From positions 62,001 to 126,000 of the forward strand of contig JABUFB010000013.1 of NCBI GenBank assembly GCA_013314775.1: a DNA stretch of 64,000 nucleotides, read 5' to 3'. Every line of letters begins with the position of its first letter. Position 1 is the stretch's first letter. Positions 43,722 through 53,087 of this stretch are shown one piece after another. The position numbers and the translations under genes are program-made. The notes below the pieces were generated by a model, which was not told the origin of the DNA, did not search any database, and worked only from the letters and a program-made list of their open reading frames with translations. This DNA is from Armatimonadota bacterium. Lineage in GTDB: Bacteria > Armatimonadota > Zipacnadia > Zipacnadales > JABUFB01.

Positions 43722-46700
43722 TCATTCCAGGTCCGGGCCCGCGATGCGCTCGCCTTTTTGCTGCAGCGCCTGGTCTTCGGGCTTGAAGGTGCCGTAGAAC
43801 AGGACATTCGTATCCATCCAGGTGATGAGCCGCTCCAGTTCCGCCTCAGTCAGCTTGACGTCGTGGTGGCCTTCCCACAGCATACGCATGAGGCTGCTGC
43901 CCCGTGCGCCGTACCTGTTCGGCCGGCTCACAGCGTCGAGGCTCCCCTGATCGGAATAGGGTACTCGCCTCGCCAGGGCATTGTAAGATACCGTGTAGTG
44001 CCCCTCGGGTTCGCCAGTGAGACGCACGCCTCCGCCGGGCTTTTCTCCGCTGTGACAGCCGACGCAGGCGCGGTCCAACACGGGCTGCACAAGAATCGGG
44101 TAGCTGAAGGGCTTCGAACCGTCGGGACCAGGCTTGATGGTGGACGGCTCCTTCCTCAGCGCCGCCATTCTGCGCACCACGGGTGTGCTTGTTCTCGGCT
44201 CGTGGCATCCGGCGCAGCTAAGGGTCTCTCCCGGCTGCACATAGGTGAGGCTGCGCATCACCTGAATCGCCTGCCCGCGTTCATCCAGCGCCTGGAAACA
44301 GACCGGGGTCCGCGCGGGTACCCGGAACCACGCCGAACCGTCCTCCTCCACCGGAACCGTGCCCAGGACCTGCTTGCCGGGGGCTCCGCTGGGCACCCCC
44401 ACCGCCGGACGGTCGGCCCCCGGCGTAGACTTGGGCAGCACCTGGATAATCCGCAGGCTCCGCACCCGCTCGAACAGCGGCGGGTCCCCGGATTGCACGT
44501 TCTGCAGCAGCACCGTGCCCCAGTCGTCCTCGCGACCGGCTTCGAACACCTCGGGCACCACCGGCGGCCGCTCCCTGGGCCTGAGCGGCGCGGGCCACAG
44601 GCTGGCGATTGTCAGGTCTCTATAGAGCAGTTCCCGATTGCCGAAAGCGTCGGCGAGATACAGACCGAACATATTGGGCGCATTGCCCTTGGGCTCGCCG
44701 ATGAGTCTCTCGAAACTGTATGCCGCGAGGAAATACTTTTCGGACAGCGGGAACGGGCTGCGGAAACAATGACCGGGCCAGCGAAGGTTCTCGGGCGTGG
44801 TCAAAGGCTCTGCCTTCGCGGAATACCAGTGTGGCTCCACCTTGAACTCGCCCTCGGGGAAGGGCACTTCCGGGGTCAGGCGGGTCAAAGGCGCGTGACC
44901 GTCCACGCCGGCCGCAACATCCACCAGCACCACCGATCCCGCCGTCATTGCATGGTGGGCGGCTGCAGTCGCCATCACCCTCCGCGAACCGGGGATCGCC
45001 CTCGGCTCCCACAACCCAACCGGGTTGAATGTCTGGTTGCCGTAGAAGATGGACGGGCGCGTGCCGTCGGGAGCAGTGGTCCACAATTGCTCGAAAAACA
45101 CCGCGTTGCGGTCCACGTAGTCCCACCGGGTGTAGGCGATTCGCCCGTCATGCAGCACCGTCGGGTCCCATTCCTGGGTCTCGTGGAGCGAAATCGGTGT
45201 CGGATTGGCCCCGTCGGCGTCAGCAACCGCGAGGGTGTAGTTCTCGCAGCCCGGGTACCCACACCGGTGCCAGCCGCCGCGTCGAGTGGAGACGAAGACA
45301 ATACGCCCGTCCGGCAGGTGCCGCGGCGCGAAATCATCGTACGGGCCGTCGGTCAACTTGCGCAGCCCGGTGCCATCAGCGTTCATGGCGTAAAGATGGT
45401 AGTACCGCCCCGCTTGCCCGAGGATCGTGTTCTCCGGCGGAGTGTCGGCCTCGCAGAAGGCGAACAACAAGTGATCGCCAGCGTAGGAGACGTCCAGGTT
45501 CTGCACGCTCCCCACGGGAAGCCGGCTGCCCGTGAGGTCGCGCACCTTCATGGACCGGCCCGGTTCGTCCAGTACGAACACTCCCCCACCGGGCCGGGCA
45601 TACCTCCCGTAACACTGGGTCAACTGGTGGCTGAATGCCCCCGGGACCTGCTTCACAAAGGCCAGCGGCCCCACGTCCGCCAGGGGATTCTTGAGCGCGA
45701 TCTCGCGCTTGAGCACATGCACCCGCCGCCAAAGGTCCACGGCGGCGTCTTCATCCGGTTGATCAGCGCTGAGAGCGGCGAATTCCCGCTCCAGCGCCCG
45801 CCAGCGCGAAGTCTCGTCCCGCAGGGGAACGCCGGCTGCCCTGAGGTCACGCAGCAGGTCGCCGCCGCGCTGGAGACAGGTCTCGATAGCCTGCGCGGTG
45901 CTCACCGGGTACCTCAGCGTTCCGACTCCGTCCTGCATGCGCCAGTCTGCTTCGATAAGCGCCTGCTCCATCGCGGGGCGCAGTTCGGGCAGCGGGATCG
46001 GCGGCAGCCTCAAAGGTGGATCAGGCAGCGCTGACCGCAAGGGCATTTCCCGTCCCGGCAAGATCAGGCGCAGGTCGCGCAAGACTACCCAGGTGCCGCG
46101 CGACAGCCCGCGCATCTCCACAGATACTTCGACCCGACCGGTAGTCACGGGCACATCCAGCTCGAAGGCCCTGGCTTCGCCGCCGTGACCGCGGAACTCG
46201 CGGCGCTCTCTGCCCGCGGACACAACCACCAGCGCCTGGCCATCCTCAATCGCGGCCCGAGCCGCGATGCGCAGTGGCTCATTCACGCTTACCAGCGCCA
46301 GGCGGGCAGCCACCGTCTCTTCCGGCTCCAGAACCGCCTGCACCATTGGGGGGCCCTGAGTGAGCATGACTTGCGGGCCATCCTTGAGGGCAGCCACGCT
46401 CAGACCGCAGTAGCTCGCGGTTGCGGTCGCGGGCCTGCCTTGGAGTTCCAGGCGTACATCCTCGACGCCCATCACACCGGCTGCGAGAAGCTCCACTTCC
46501 GCCAGGCCGCAAGTCTGATATGAGTTATAGGAGGTCAGGACCACGATGCGGAGCCAGCGAGTCTTGCCCTCAGGCATGTTGACCTCGGCCCGGGCAAGGC
46601 TCTCGTCGGCCAGTTCGCCGGTGGCAATGCGCTGCCACACTTTGCCGTCGAGAGAGGTCTCCAGCGCGAACTCCCGGGTGTGGTACATGTTCCCATGCCA

Positions 46701-46982
46701 GAAAGCCTGATGCAGCACCACGCGGCGCAGGTCTGTGGGGCCGGCGAACTCGAATGTGATCGCGGTGGGCAGGTCGGTCTTGTCCCGCGAAAACCAGCAG
46801 CCGCTGCCTTGTTCCAGGCTGCCGTCCACCGCCTTCTCTCCCCCATAGTCCGCCGCGAAAGCGCTGTCGGCGACTGCCTTCGTACCGTAGCGTGGACCGG
46901 CAACGTTGACCAGAGACTGTTCGGCGCGCAGGCCGACGATGGTGAGGGCGAGCAGGGACAAGGTGAGCATCTGACGAAGCAC
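43722..46982 (-). CDS. Secreted F5/8-type-C plus HzsA-like protein with two heme-c motifs
   Basis: A 1086-residue exported protein. After the signal peptide comes an F5/8 type C (discoidin) carbohydrate-binding domain (AVDGSLEQGSGCWFSRD, FALETSLDGKVWQRI). A helical linker region is followed by a TolB/WD40-like propeller (AGDHLLFAFCEADTP, LYAMNADGTGLRKLTDGPYD, RHLPDGRIVFVSTR). The C-terminal part has CAGCH (923-927) and CVGCH (973-977), two c-type heme sites, in an arrangement like the alpha subunit of hydrazine synthase and its many planctomycete paralogues. The GTG at 46982 has GGGAGGT seven bases before it. Without the HzsB/C subunits nearby, a hydrazine role is not supported; extracellular redox chemistry on glycans is plausible. 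Confidence 0.78.
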   Translation of the reverse strand: MLRQMLTLSLLALTIVGLRAEQSLVNVAGPRYGTKAVADSAFAADYGGEKAVDGSLEQGSGCWFSRDKTDLPTAITFEFAGPTDLRRVVLHQAFWHGNMYHTREFALETSLDGKVWQRIATGELADESLARAEVNMPEGKTRWLRIVVLTSYNSYQTCGLAEVELLAAGVMGVEDVRLELQGRPATATASYCGLSVAALKDGPQVMLTQGPPMVQAVLEPEETVAARLALVSVNEPLRIAARAAIEDGQALVVVSAGRERREFRGHGGEARAFELDVPVTTGRVEVSVEMRGLSRGTWVVLRDLRLILPGREMPLRSALPDPPLRLPPIPLPELRPAMEQALIEADWRMQDGVGTLRYPVSTAQAIETCLQRGGDLLRDLRAAGVPLRDETSRWRALEREFAALSADQPDEDAAVDLWRRVHVLKREIALKNPLADVGPLAFVKQVPGAFSHQLTQCYGRYARPGGGVFVLDEPGRSMKVRDLTGSRLPVGSVQNLDVSYAGDHLLFAFCEADTPPENTILGQAGRYYHLYAMNADGTGLRKLTDGPYDDFAPRHLPDGRIVFVSTRRGGWHRCGYPGCENYTLAVADADGANPTPISLHETQEWDPTVLHDGRIAYTRWDYVDRNAVFFEQLWTTAPDGTRPSIFYGNQTFNPVGLWEPRAIPGSRRVMATAAAHHAMTAGSVVLVDVAAGVDGHAPLTRLTPEVPFPEGEFKVEPHWYSAKAEPLTTPENLRWPGHCFRSPFPLSEKYFLAAYSFERLIGEPKGNAPNMFGLYLADAFGNRELLYRDLTIASLWPAPLRPRERPPVVPEVFEAGREDDWGTVLLQNVQSGDPPLFERVRSLRIIQVLPKSTPGADRPAVGVPSGAPGKQVLGTVPVEEDGSAWFRVPARTPVCFQALDERGQAIQVMRSLTYVQPGETLSCAGCHEPRTSTPVVRRMAALRKEPSTIKPGPDGSKPFSYPILVQPVLDRACVGCHSGEKPGGGVRLTGEPEGHYTVSYNALARRVPYSDQGSLDAVSRPNRYGARGSSLMRMLWEGHHDVKLTEAELERLITWMDTNVLFYGTFKPEDQALQQKGERIAGPDLE

Positions 46983-47154
46983 TATACTACCTCCCGCGTG
47001 ACGGCTGGCAGTTCCGGGGTGACAGTTCCGCTCCGAGCGCCCGAATCCCTCTGTCCGCGCGGAAAGCAGGCAATGGAGGTCCGCTCCCTTGAGACAGGAC
47101 AACCGTGCGCCCATACTGATGGTCATTCTCACTTTGTGTACGCTGGAGGCACCC

Positions 47155-48111
47155 ATGAGCAACGCCGACGCCCCGAATTGGGTCCTGGAATCCGAACACG
47201 CCCAGTGGGCGCCCCGCGATTCGTGTGGTGAGGTCGTCCACGATGGCAGGATGTGGCTGATGGCCGGCTGGTTCGACTCCAACAGCGTCGGTCCGCGGGA
47301 CGTCTGGGCATCCAGCGACGGCGTCAACTGGACCGAGGTTACCCACGAGGCCGGCTGGAGACACGGGGACCTGCCGACTACCCTCACCTTCAACGGCCGC
47401 ATGTGGTTCATGGGCGGCTGGTACAAGGGCAGGCTGGAAGGCGCTTGTGCGAGCAATGAGGTCTGGTCATCGGCGGACGGTGCGGTCTGGGACTGCGTGA
47501 CGCCGAACGCAGCCTGGAGCCCGCGCCTTGCCGCAGCGGCGGTGGAGTTCAAGGGGAGGATGTTCCTCCTCGGCGGCATCGAACAGTACTTCTTCGGCGA
47601 TGACAGCCACCTGCGCAACGACGTCTGGGCTTCGGCGGACGGGAAGAACTGGGAATGCGTGACCGAGAGTGCGCCGTGGGCTCCACGCGCTTACCATGCC
47701 GCGGTGGTTTTCAAGAACCGCATCTACGTCTTCGGCGGCGGCAACTACCTGCCCGTGTACAAGGCCTTCAATGACGTCTGGTGTTCCGAAGATGGCGCGA
47801 ATTGGACCTGCGTCACCGAGCACGCGCCCTGGCACGAGCGCATCTGGTTCCAGGCCCTGGTGTACCGCGGCTGTCTCTGGCTGCTCGGAGGCTGGTCCAA
47901 TGAGCCGTCGCGCAACTGGAACGATGTCTGGTACACCGCGGACGGGGTGAACTGGAAGCAGCTCAAGACCGAGACGATCTGGTCTGAGCGCCACGAACAC
48001 TCCTGCTATGTCTTCGACGATCGCATCTGGCTGGTGGCGGGGAATGCCTGGCCGCTGGTCAATGACGTCTGGAGCCTGTACTTGCCCCCGGACTGGACGG
48101 GTCAAGAGTGA
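47155..48111 (+). CDS. Kelch-like beta-propeller protein
   Basis: A 318-residue protein made of about six Kelch-type blades. Each has a (V/I)(F/Y)xxGRMWLMGGW strand followed by NDVWxSxDGxNWxxVT, for example RIYVFGGGNYLP and NDVWCSEDGANWTCVTEHAP. The ATG at 47155 has GGAGG six bases upstream, but a longer start (TTG 47089) would add a possible signal sequence (PILMVILTLCTLEAP), so its location is unsure. It heads the plus-strand glycan locus and overlaps or nearly abuts the GH71-like gene. Confidence 0.82.
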   Translation: MSNADAPNWVLESEHAQWAPRDSCGEVVHDGRMWLMAGWFDSNSVGPRDVWASSDGVNWTEVTHEAGWRHGDLPTTLTFNGRMWFMGGWYKGRLEGACASNEVWSSADGAVWDCVTPNAAWSPRLAAAAVEFKGRMFLLGGIEQYFFGDDSHLRNDVWASADGKNWECVTESAPWAPRAYHAAVVFKNRIYVFGGGNYLPVYKAFNDVWCSEDGANWTCVTEHAPWHERIWFQALVYRGCLWLLGGWSNEPSRNWNDVWYTADGVNWKQLKTETIWSERHEHSCYVFDDRIWLVAGNAWPLVNDVWSLYLPPDWTGQE

Positions 48112-48134
48112 CACACCATAACGCGAGGCAGAGA

Positions 48135-49496
48135 ATGCTGCACCCATTGCCCTGGGCCATCCTGTTTTCCCTGTTTATCGCAGCAACCTGTTCTGGGGCC
48201 GACGATGCTTTCCGGCCCACTCGGAAGGTATTCGCACATTACATGGTCTGCATCCCCACGGCAGGCGGGGGAGCCACCATCGAGGACTACAAGCAGGAGA
48301 TCATTGAAGCCCAGAAGCGGGGCATCGACGGCTTCGCCCTGAACTGCGGCGGGTGGTCTCTGCGCGAGCCCCACTACAAGGCGCGGACGCTCCTTATCTA
48401 CGAGGCGGCAAAGCAACTGGGCACCGGCTTCCTGCTCATGATTTCCGCCGACTACGCCACGGGCCTGACCTTCGAAGAGACCCGGGACATGATCACCACC
48501 TTCCGTGACCACCCGAACCAGTTCCGCTGGGACGGGAAGCCTGTGCTGTCCACTTTCGCGGGCGAGGGCAGGGACAACTCCCACGGGAAGGAACTGATCG
48601 CCTTCCTGGACAGTGAGTTCCCTGACGGCAAAGGCGGACGCAACGTTGTCTTCGTGCCCTACTTCTACCCGCGGCCCAATATTACCGAGCAGCCGCAGCA
48701 GTTCCACGCCGACCAGGTCTTCGACACATTTCCCGGATTGGACGGGTTCTTCTACTTCGGCGCGGCCGGGACTGGCGAAGAGCTTGCACGCTGCAATGCC
48801 CTCCTGGCAGACAAGTGGGTGGGCGCGGGGAAAATCTTCATGGCATCGGTGACACCCTTCTACCGGGGCTTTGGCGGCAATTACCGGGTCTACGAAACCC
48901 TCGGCTTCCAGGGCATGGCGCTGGAGTGGGAAGCGGCGATCAAACACAAAGCCACCTGGGTGGAGATCGTCACCTGGAACGACTGGGGCGAGGCCAGCTA
49001 CGTGGCGCCCTTCGGCGAACCGGGCGACACGGAACACTGGGGCGGCCACTGGGGGCCCATGCTGAACCACGTGGCCTATCTGGACGCAAGTCGTTACTAC
49101 ATCGACTGGTACAAGACCGGCTCTCCACCGGAGATAACCCGCGACCAGGTCTTCTACTGCTACCGCCTGCACCCAAAGTCCGTGGAGGGTAGCGTCAAGC
49201 CAGGCAGCGACGCGAAGGGCAGACCGGGCCGCGCAGACGCACTGCACGACAGCGTGTTCGTGTCCTGTTTCCTGAAGGCTCCGGCGAGGCTCATTGTGCA
49301 CAGCGGCGACACGCGGGCGAACTTCGACCTCGCCGCCGGGGTGCATCACCTTGAGACCCCGGCATCCATCGGCGAGCAGCGGTTCGTCCTGGAGCGCGAG
49401 GGGCGGATCGTGCTGGACAAGATCGGCGAGCACGCCATCAGCGAGGATCCATGGAGCAATTTCAACACTTTCACGGGAAGCGCGGAGGGGGAGTAG
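48135..49496 (+). CDS. Secreted GH71-like glycoside hydrolase
   Basis: A 453-residue exported enzyme. Signal peptide (PLPWAILFSLFIAATCSGA), then a TIM barrel with the GH71 opening KVFAHYMVCIPTAGG and KRGIDGFALNCGG, later GLDGFFYFGAAGTG and EIVTWNDWGEASYV. GH71 enzymes are endo-alpha-1,3-glucanases (mutanases). The last 110 residues form a separate beta domain (VFVSCFLKAPARLIVHSGD). The ATG at 48135 has GAGG six bases before; a GTG at 48108 overlapping the Kelch stop is possible. Confidence 0.82.
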   Translation: MLHPLPWAILFSLFIAATCSGADDAFRPTRKVFAHYMVCIPTAGGGATIEDYKQEIIEAQKRGIDGFALNCGGWSLREPHYKARTLLIYEAAKQLGTGFLLMISADYATGLTFEETRDMITTFRDHPNQFRWDGKPVLSTFAGEGRDNSHGKELIAFLDSEFPDGKGGRNVVFVPYFYPRPNITEQPQQFHADQVFDTFPGLDGFFYFGAAGTGEELARCNALLADKWVGAGKIFMASVTPFYRGFGGNYRVYETLGFQGMALEWEAAIKHKATWVEIVTWNDWGEASYVAPFGEPGDTEHWGGHWGPMLNHVAYLDASRYYIDWYKTGSPPEITRDQVFYCYRLHPKSVEGSVKPGSDAKGRPGRADALHDSVFVSCFLKAPARLIVHSGDTRANFDLAAGVHHLETPASIGEQRFVLEREGRIVLDKIGEHAISEDPWSNFNTFTGSAEGE

Positions 49497-49613
49497 CGAG
49501 TTGCACTGGTTCTGGAGACAGAGCCTGCAGCACAGCACACCATGCTGGGCATGGAGTGGCGCCCCGCCGCTTCGGGTACGACATGCCGCTATTGAAGAAA
49601 GGCGTGACTAGCT

Positions 49614-51575
49614 TTGCTCGCCATCGCCATTGCACTTCTCGCCGCCGTCTGCCTGCTCGCGGTCGCTGCACCCGGTTCAGGGGCAACGCTCTACGTCTCG
49701 AAACTCGGGGATAACTCCGACGGTTCCTCCTGGGCTAAGGCATTCAACACAATCCAGGCAGCGCTGCAGGCGATCCCTGACGACCAGGGCGGACATCGGG
49801 TCATCGTGCGCCCGGACACCTACTTCGAGGCCAACCTGTTCCCCTCCAACAAAGGTGCCCAGGGCGCGTACAACGAGCTTATCGGCGATGTGGACGGCAA
49901 GTTCGGCTCGGGCACAACCGGTTACGTAATCCTCGACTCCAGCGACCCCGACCAGCGAGGCTTCAAGAGCTACGACTGGTGGGGGCCGATCCGCGCCTAC
50001 TCCCGGGGATGGTCGCCGGAGCATCAGGACGAGACCTTCTCCGCAATCTGCTGGGACCGCTGGCGCATCGCCAACCTGTACGTCACCGGGGGCGACGGCG
50101 GCCTCTTCTTCGACTGCACCGACCAGGTGAAGCCCTTCACAGTGGTGGTCGAGAATTGCGTGAGCATCGGTCGGGCATTCGGTGGCGGCGTTGCCAGTTG
50201 CCTGTCGCGCCCGGATGAGCCCATCACCTTCCGCCGCTGCCACCTGTGGGCGCTGGATATGTGGGGCGATACCGCCGGAGCATACGTCCGCGTTGAAAAC
50301 CAGGCCATGCCGGAGCGGCCGGATGCGGTGTTTGAGGACTGCACCATGGTCGGCCCCCAATGCGCGCTGAAGGCCAGCAACTTCGGCTTCCATACGTTCA
50401 CCCGGGTCCGCCTCAGTCGCTGCCGGCTCATCGTCCTGAACTTCTCCCAGCCCCATGGGACGCCCACAGACGGCATCATCCAGAGCGTGCAGGAAGGCAA
50501 GCTGCTGCATGTGGACCTCGAGGACTGCACCCTCATGGGCTATAAGGTCTTCGGGGTGGTCGTGGAAAAGCAGACCGTGGGCGACATCGGCTACACCACG
50601 AAGGGCGATGTGAAGGCCTACGTGCAGTATCAGCAGGACGTCCCCGCGGGCATCCACCGCATACCCCACTGGCCGGTGGATGTGTTCCAGACGCTTCTGC
50701 CCCCCTCTCCGGAAAAGCCGGTGAAGCTCACGAACCGGCGCGTCGTGCGCCGGGAGATGTGCGAGCTGTCGCCCTTCATCTGGAACGGGCGGCTGTGCCA
50801 CATGGACTGCGTGCGGCCCGGTTCCGGCGGGAGCGTCGAAGACTACTACCTGCGCTTCACGGACGCGGAGACCGGCGAGGAACTGGGGCGCTGCGCGGAA
50901 GGCTACGGCCTGGCGTCGATCATCGTGGAAGGCGGCACTGCGTATGTCTTCGCCTCGCGCTGGGAGAACGGAGACTGGCGGGATGTCACCCTGTTCAAGT
51001 CGCGCGACCTCAAGTCCTGGGAATCGCGTCTCGCGGTGCAGGGCGAAAATGAGGGGATCTTCAACACCTCGGTCTGCAAGGGCCCGGACGGATTCGTGAT
51101 GACCTACGAGAGCAGCGACCCGGCGTACCCCGCCTTCACCGTGAAGTTCGCGCGGTCAGACGACCTGGAGACCTGGACGAAGCTGCCGGAGTCCACCTTC
51201 GGCACCAACCGCTACACTGCCTGCCCGTGCATACGTTACGCGGACGGCTATTACTATGTGCTCTACCTGGAGCGACGCTCACCCCGCCACGTGTTCGAAA
51301 CGTACATCACCCGCTCCGCCGACCTGCGACACTGGGAACTGAGCGCGGCCAATCCGGTGCTGCAAGCCGAAGGTATCGACGAAGGCATCAATGCATCGGA
51401 CCCGGAACTGGTGGAGCTGGACGGCCTCACCCGGATCTACTTCGCGGTGGGCGATCAGCTCACATGGATGAACCTGAAGTCCGCGGACTATCCGGGTACG
51501 CTGGCCCAGTTCCTCGCGTCGTGGTACGAACTGCCGGGCATCCCGGACCACGGCTGCGCAACGCCGCCCGAGTAG
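49614..51575 (+). CDS. Secreted beta-helix plus GH43/GH32-like propeller protein
   Basis: A 653-residue exported protein. Signal peptide (AIAIALLAAVCLLAVAAPGSGA), then a right-handed beta-helix (DNSDGSSWAKAFNTIQAAL start typical of pectate-lyase-like folds, through about residue 360). A five-blade propeller of the GH43/GH32 superfamily follows (FKSRDLKSWESRL, FARSDDLETWTKLPES, YITRSADLRHWELS). Together these suggest binding and cleavage of a branched polysaccharide. The TTG at 49614 is the first start after an in-frame stop, with AAGAAAGG about 11 bases upstream. Confidence 0.75.
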   Translation: MLAIAIALLAAVCLLAVAAPGSGATLYVSKLGDNSDGSSWAKAFNTIQAALQAIPDDQGGHRVIVRPDTYFEANLFPSNKGAQGAYNELIGDVDGKFGSGTTGYVILDSSDPDQRGFKSYDWWGPIRAYSRGWSPEHQDETFSAICWDRWRIANLYVTGGDGGLFFDCTDQVKPFTVVVENCVSIGRAFGGGVASCLSRPDEPITFRRCHLWALDMWGDTAGAYVRVENQAMPERPDAVFEDCTMVGPQCALKASNFGFHTFTRVRLSRCRLIVLNFSQPHGTPTDGIIQSVQEGKLLHVDLEDCTLMGYKVFGVVVEKQTVGDIGYTTKGDVKAYVQYQQDVPAGIHRIPHWPVDVFQTLLPPSPEKPVKLTNRRVVRREMCELSPFIWNGRLCHMDCVRPGSGGSVEDYYLRFTDAETGEELGRCAEGYGLASIIVEGGTAYVFASRWENGDWRDVTLFKSRDLKSWESRLAVQGENEGIFNTSVCKGPDGFVMTYESSDPAYPAFTVKFARSDDLETWTKLPESTFGTNRYTACPCIRYADGYYYVLYLERRSPRHVFETYITRSADLRHWELSAANPVLQAEGIDEGINASDPELVELDGLTRIYFAVGDQLTWMNLKSADYPGTLAQFLASWYELPGIPDHGCATPPE

Positions 51576-51619
51576 CCGCACATGACCGCAAGACAGTTCA
51601 GATGGACCGGAGACCCACC

Positions 51620-51925
51620 ATGACATCAGTCCGCATCCTCGCCGCACTGGCCCTCATATTCAACGCCGGGCAGGCGATGGCCCAGACGCCACCTCCACCG
51701 CCCACAATCCCCTATCTGGGCGAAGCGGATCTGAACGGTGATGCTGCGCTGGACGGGAAGGACATGGCCCTGTTCTTCGCGGCCTGGATCAGTTATCACC
51801 ACCAGGGCGCCCTCACTCCGAAGGCGGATTTCGACGAGAATGGCGCCATCGACCATGCCGACGCGGAGTTCATGATCCAGGAGTGGATCAAGGTGAGCCG
51901 GTTCGCGTGGTTCACCGCGAAGTAG
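51620..51925 (+). CDS. Small secreted dockerin-like calcium-binding protein
   Basis: A 101-residue exported protein. Signal peptide (ILAALALIFNAGQAMAQ), a Pro-rich linker (TPPPPPTIPYLGE), and two EF-hand-like loops: DLNGDAALDGKDMALFF and DFDENGAIDHADAEFM, the duplicated F-hand pattern of type I dockerin. There is no catalytic domain on the chain. GGAGA sits seven bases before the ATG. No cohesin-bearing scaffoldin is visible in the window. Confidence 0.82.
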   Translation: MTSVRILAALALIFNAGQAMAQTPPPPPTIPYLGEADLNGDAALDGKDMALFFAAWISYHHQGALTPKADFDENGAIDHADAEFMIQEWIKVSRFAWFTAK

Positions 51926-51956
51926 CACGCGCGACGCAGATACGGGAGGAACAGCC

Positions 51957-53087
51957 ATGAGGCACCTGCTGCTGCTGTCGGCCCTGCTGACAGTCTGCGC
52001 TGCTTTCGGGCAACAGAAGCTGCCCGAGGGGGTCCTCTATTACTGGGACTGCGACCGCTGGGCATCCGGCGGCTGGCGGGACACCGCCTGGGCGAAGGGT
52101 GGCTCCGGGCGGATCGCGTTCGACACCGCGGACAAGTTCCACGGGGTGGCGGCAATCCGGCTGGAAGGCGCCGCGGATACCGAGGTGGCGGCCTACAACC
52201 TGGAGGCCCCGGTGTCCGTGGAGACAGGCGGCGAGTATGTGCTGCAGGTCTGGACGAAGACCCGGGGAGTGGCCGGGGTCGCCGAGATCCGCTGCCTCGC
52301 CCACGGCCCCAAACCCGGCGAGCAGTACCGCCCGCTGGGCTGGGTGAAGCTCTCCCCCACAGGGCACCTGCGACTTCCGGCGGACCAGGACTGGACCCGC
52401 CACCGGGTCACCATCGGCGACCTGCCCGGCGGCACAAACCGGCTCTTCTTCTACTTCCGCATCGAGGGCGAGGGAACGGTCTGGTTCGATGAGTTCTCGG
52501 TAGCACAGGCCGGAGTTGAGGTCCCACCTGGGGCGAAGGTGCCGCTGCGCGACGAGGACTACGCGGGCATCCGGCTGGATGACGCCGACTTGCCGGCGAA
52601 TCTCCTCACCAACGGCGGCTTCGAAGAGGGAATGGGGCCCTGGACCGTGGTTCCATCGGACTACACCGCGCGAGTGGATGATGCCGTGGCGCATTCCGGC
52701 TCCCACAGCCTGCGGTATGATGCCCGGGAGCACACGAGTTGCCACATCTGGCAACGGGTCCGCATCGACCCGCGCCGCTATTACCGCATTTCCCTCTGGG
52801 CGAAGACTGAGGGCCTCGTCGGGTACTTCTTCACCCACCTGCTGCCGTTCAACCGCCATTCGGTCCCCACCGGCTGGCATGGGGAGAACCACGCCAGCGA
52901 GCACCATTACGTCACCGGCGACACCGGGGGCTGGCAGGAGCGCGCCCTTATCACCCGCTTCCGGCCGGATGCCGACGCCGTGGCCATCTTCCTGCGCGTC
53001 GAGGACACCATCGGCACCGTCTGGATTGACGATGTGACCATCCAGCCCCTGCCCCTGGACTACGAAGCCGGAGGTGAGGGTCGATGA
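51957..53087 (+). CDS. Secreted protein with two CBM_4_9-like jelly-roll domains
   Basis: A 376-residue exported protein. Signal peptide (HLLLLSALLTVCAAFGQ), then two similar beta-sandwiches. The first includes VSVETGGEYVLQVWTKTRG and ends GEGTVWFDEFSVAQ. The second opens NLLTNGGFEEGMGPW and ends VWIDDVTIQPLP. Such modules bind polysaccharides. No catalytic domain is visible. GGGAGG precedes the ATG. The last codons overlap the next gene (ATGA). Confidence 0.82.
   Translation: MRHLLLLSALLTVCAAFGQQKLPEGVLYYWDCDRWASGGWRDTAWAKGGSGRIAFDTADKFHGVAAIRLEGAADTEVAAYNLEAPVSVETGGEYVLQVWTKTRGVAGVAEIRCLAHGPKPGEQYRPLGWVKLSPTGHLRLPADQDWTRHRVTIGDLPGGTNRLFFYFRIEGEGTVWFDEFSVAQAGVEVPPGAKVPLRDEDYAGIRLDDADLPANLLTNGGFEEGMGPWTVVPSDYTARVDDAVAHSGSHSLRYDAREHTSCHIWQRVRIDPRRYYRISLWAKTEGLVGYFFTHLLPFNRHSVPTGWHGENHASEHHYVTGDTGGWQERALITRFRPDADAVAIFLRVEDTIGTVWIDDVTIQPLPLDYEAGGEGR

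Noticed and set aside
43758-46034. Plus-strand frame of 758 codons over the HzsA-like gene
   Set aside because: His/Arg-rich antisense frame; the minus frame has signal peptide, discoidin domain and CxxCH motifs.
43722-46982. Evidence for anammox metabolism
   Set aside because: Only an HzsA-like chain is present; HzsB/HzsC and hydrazine dehydrogenase are absent, and such paralogues are common in non-anammox bacteria.
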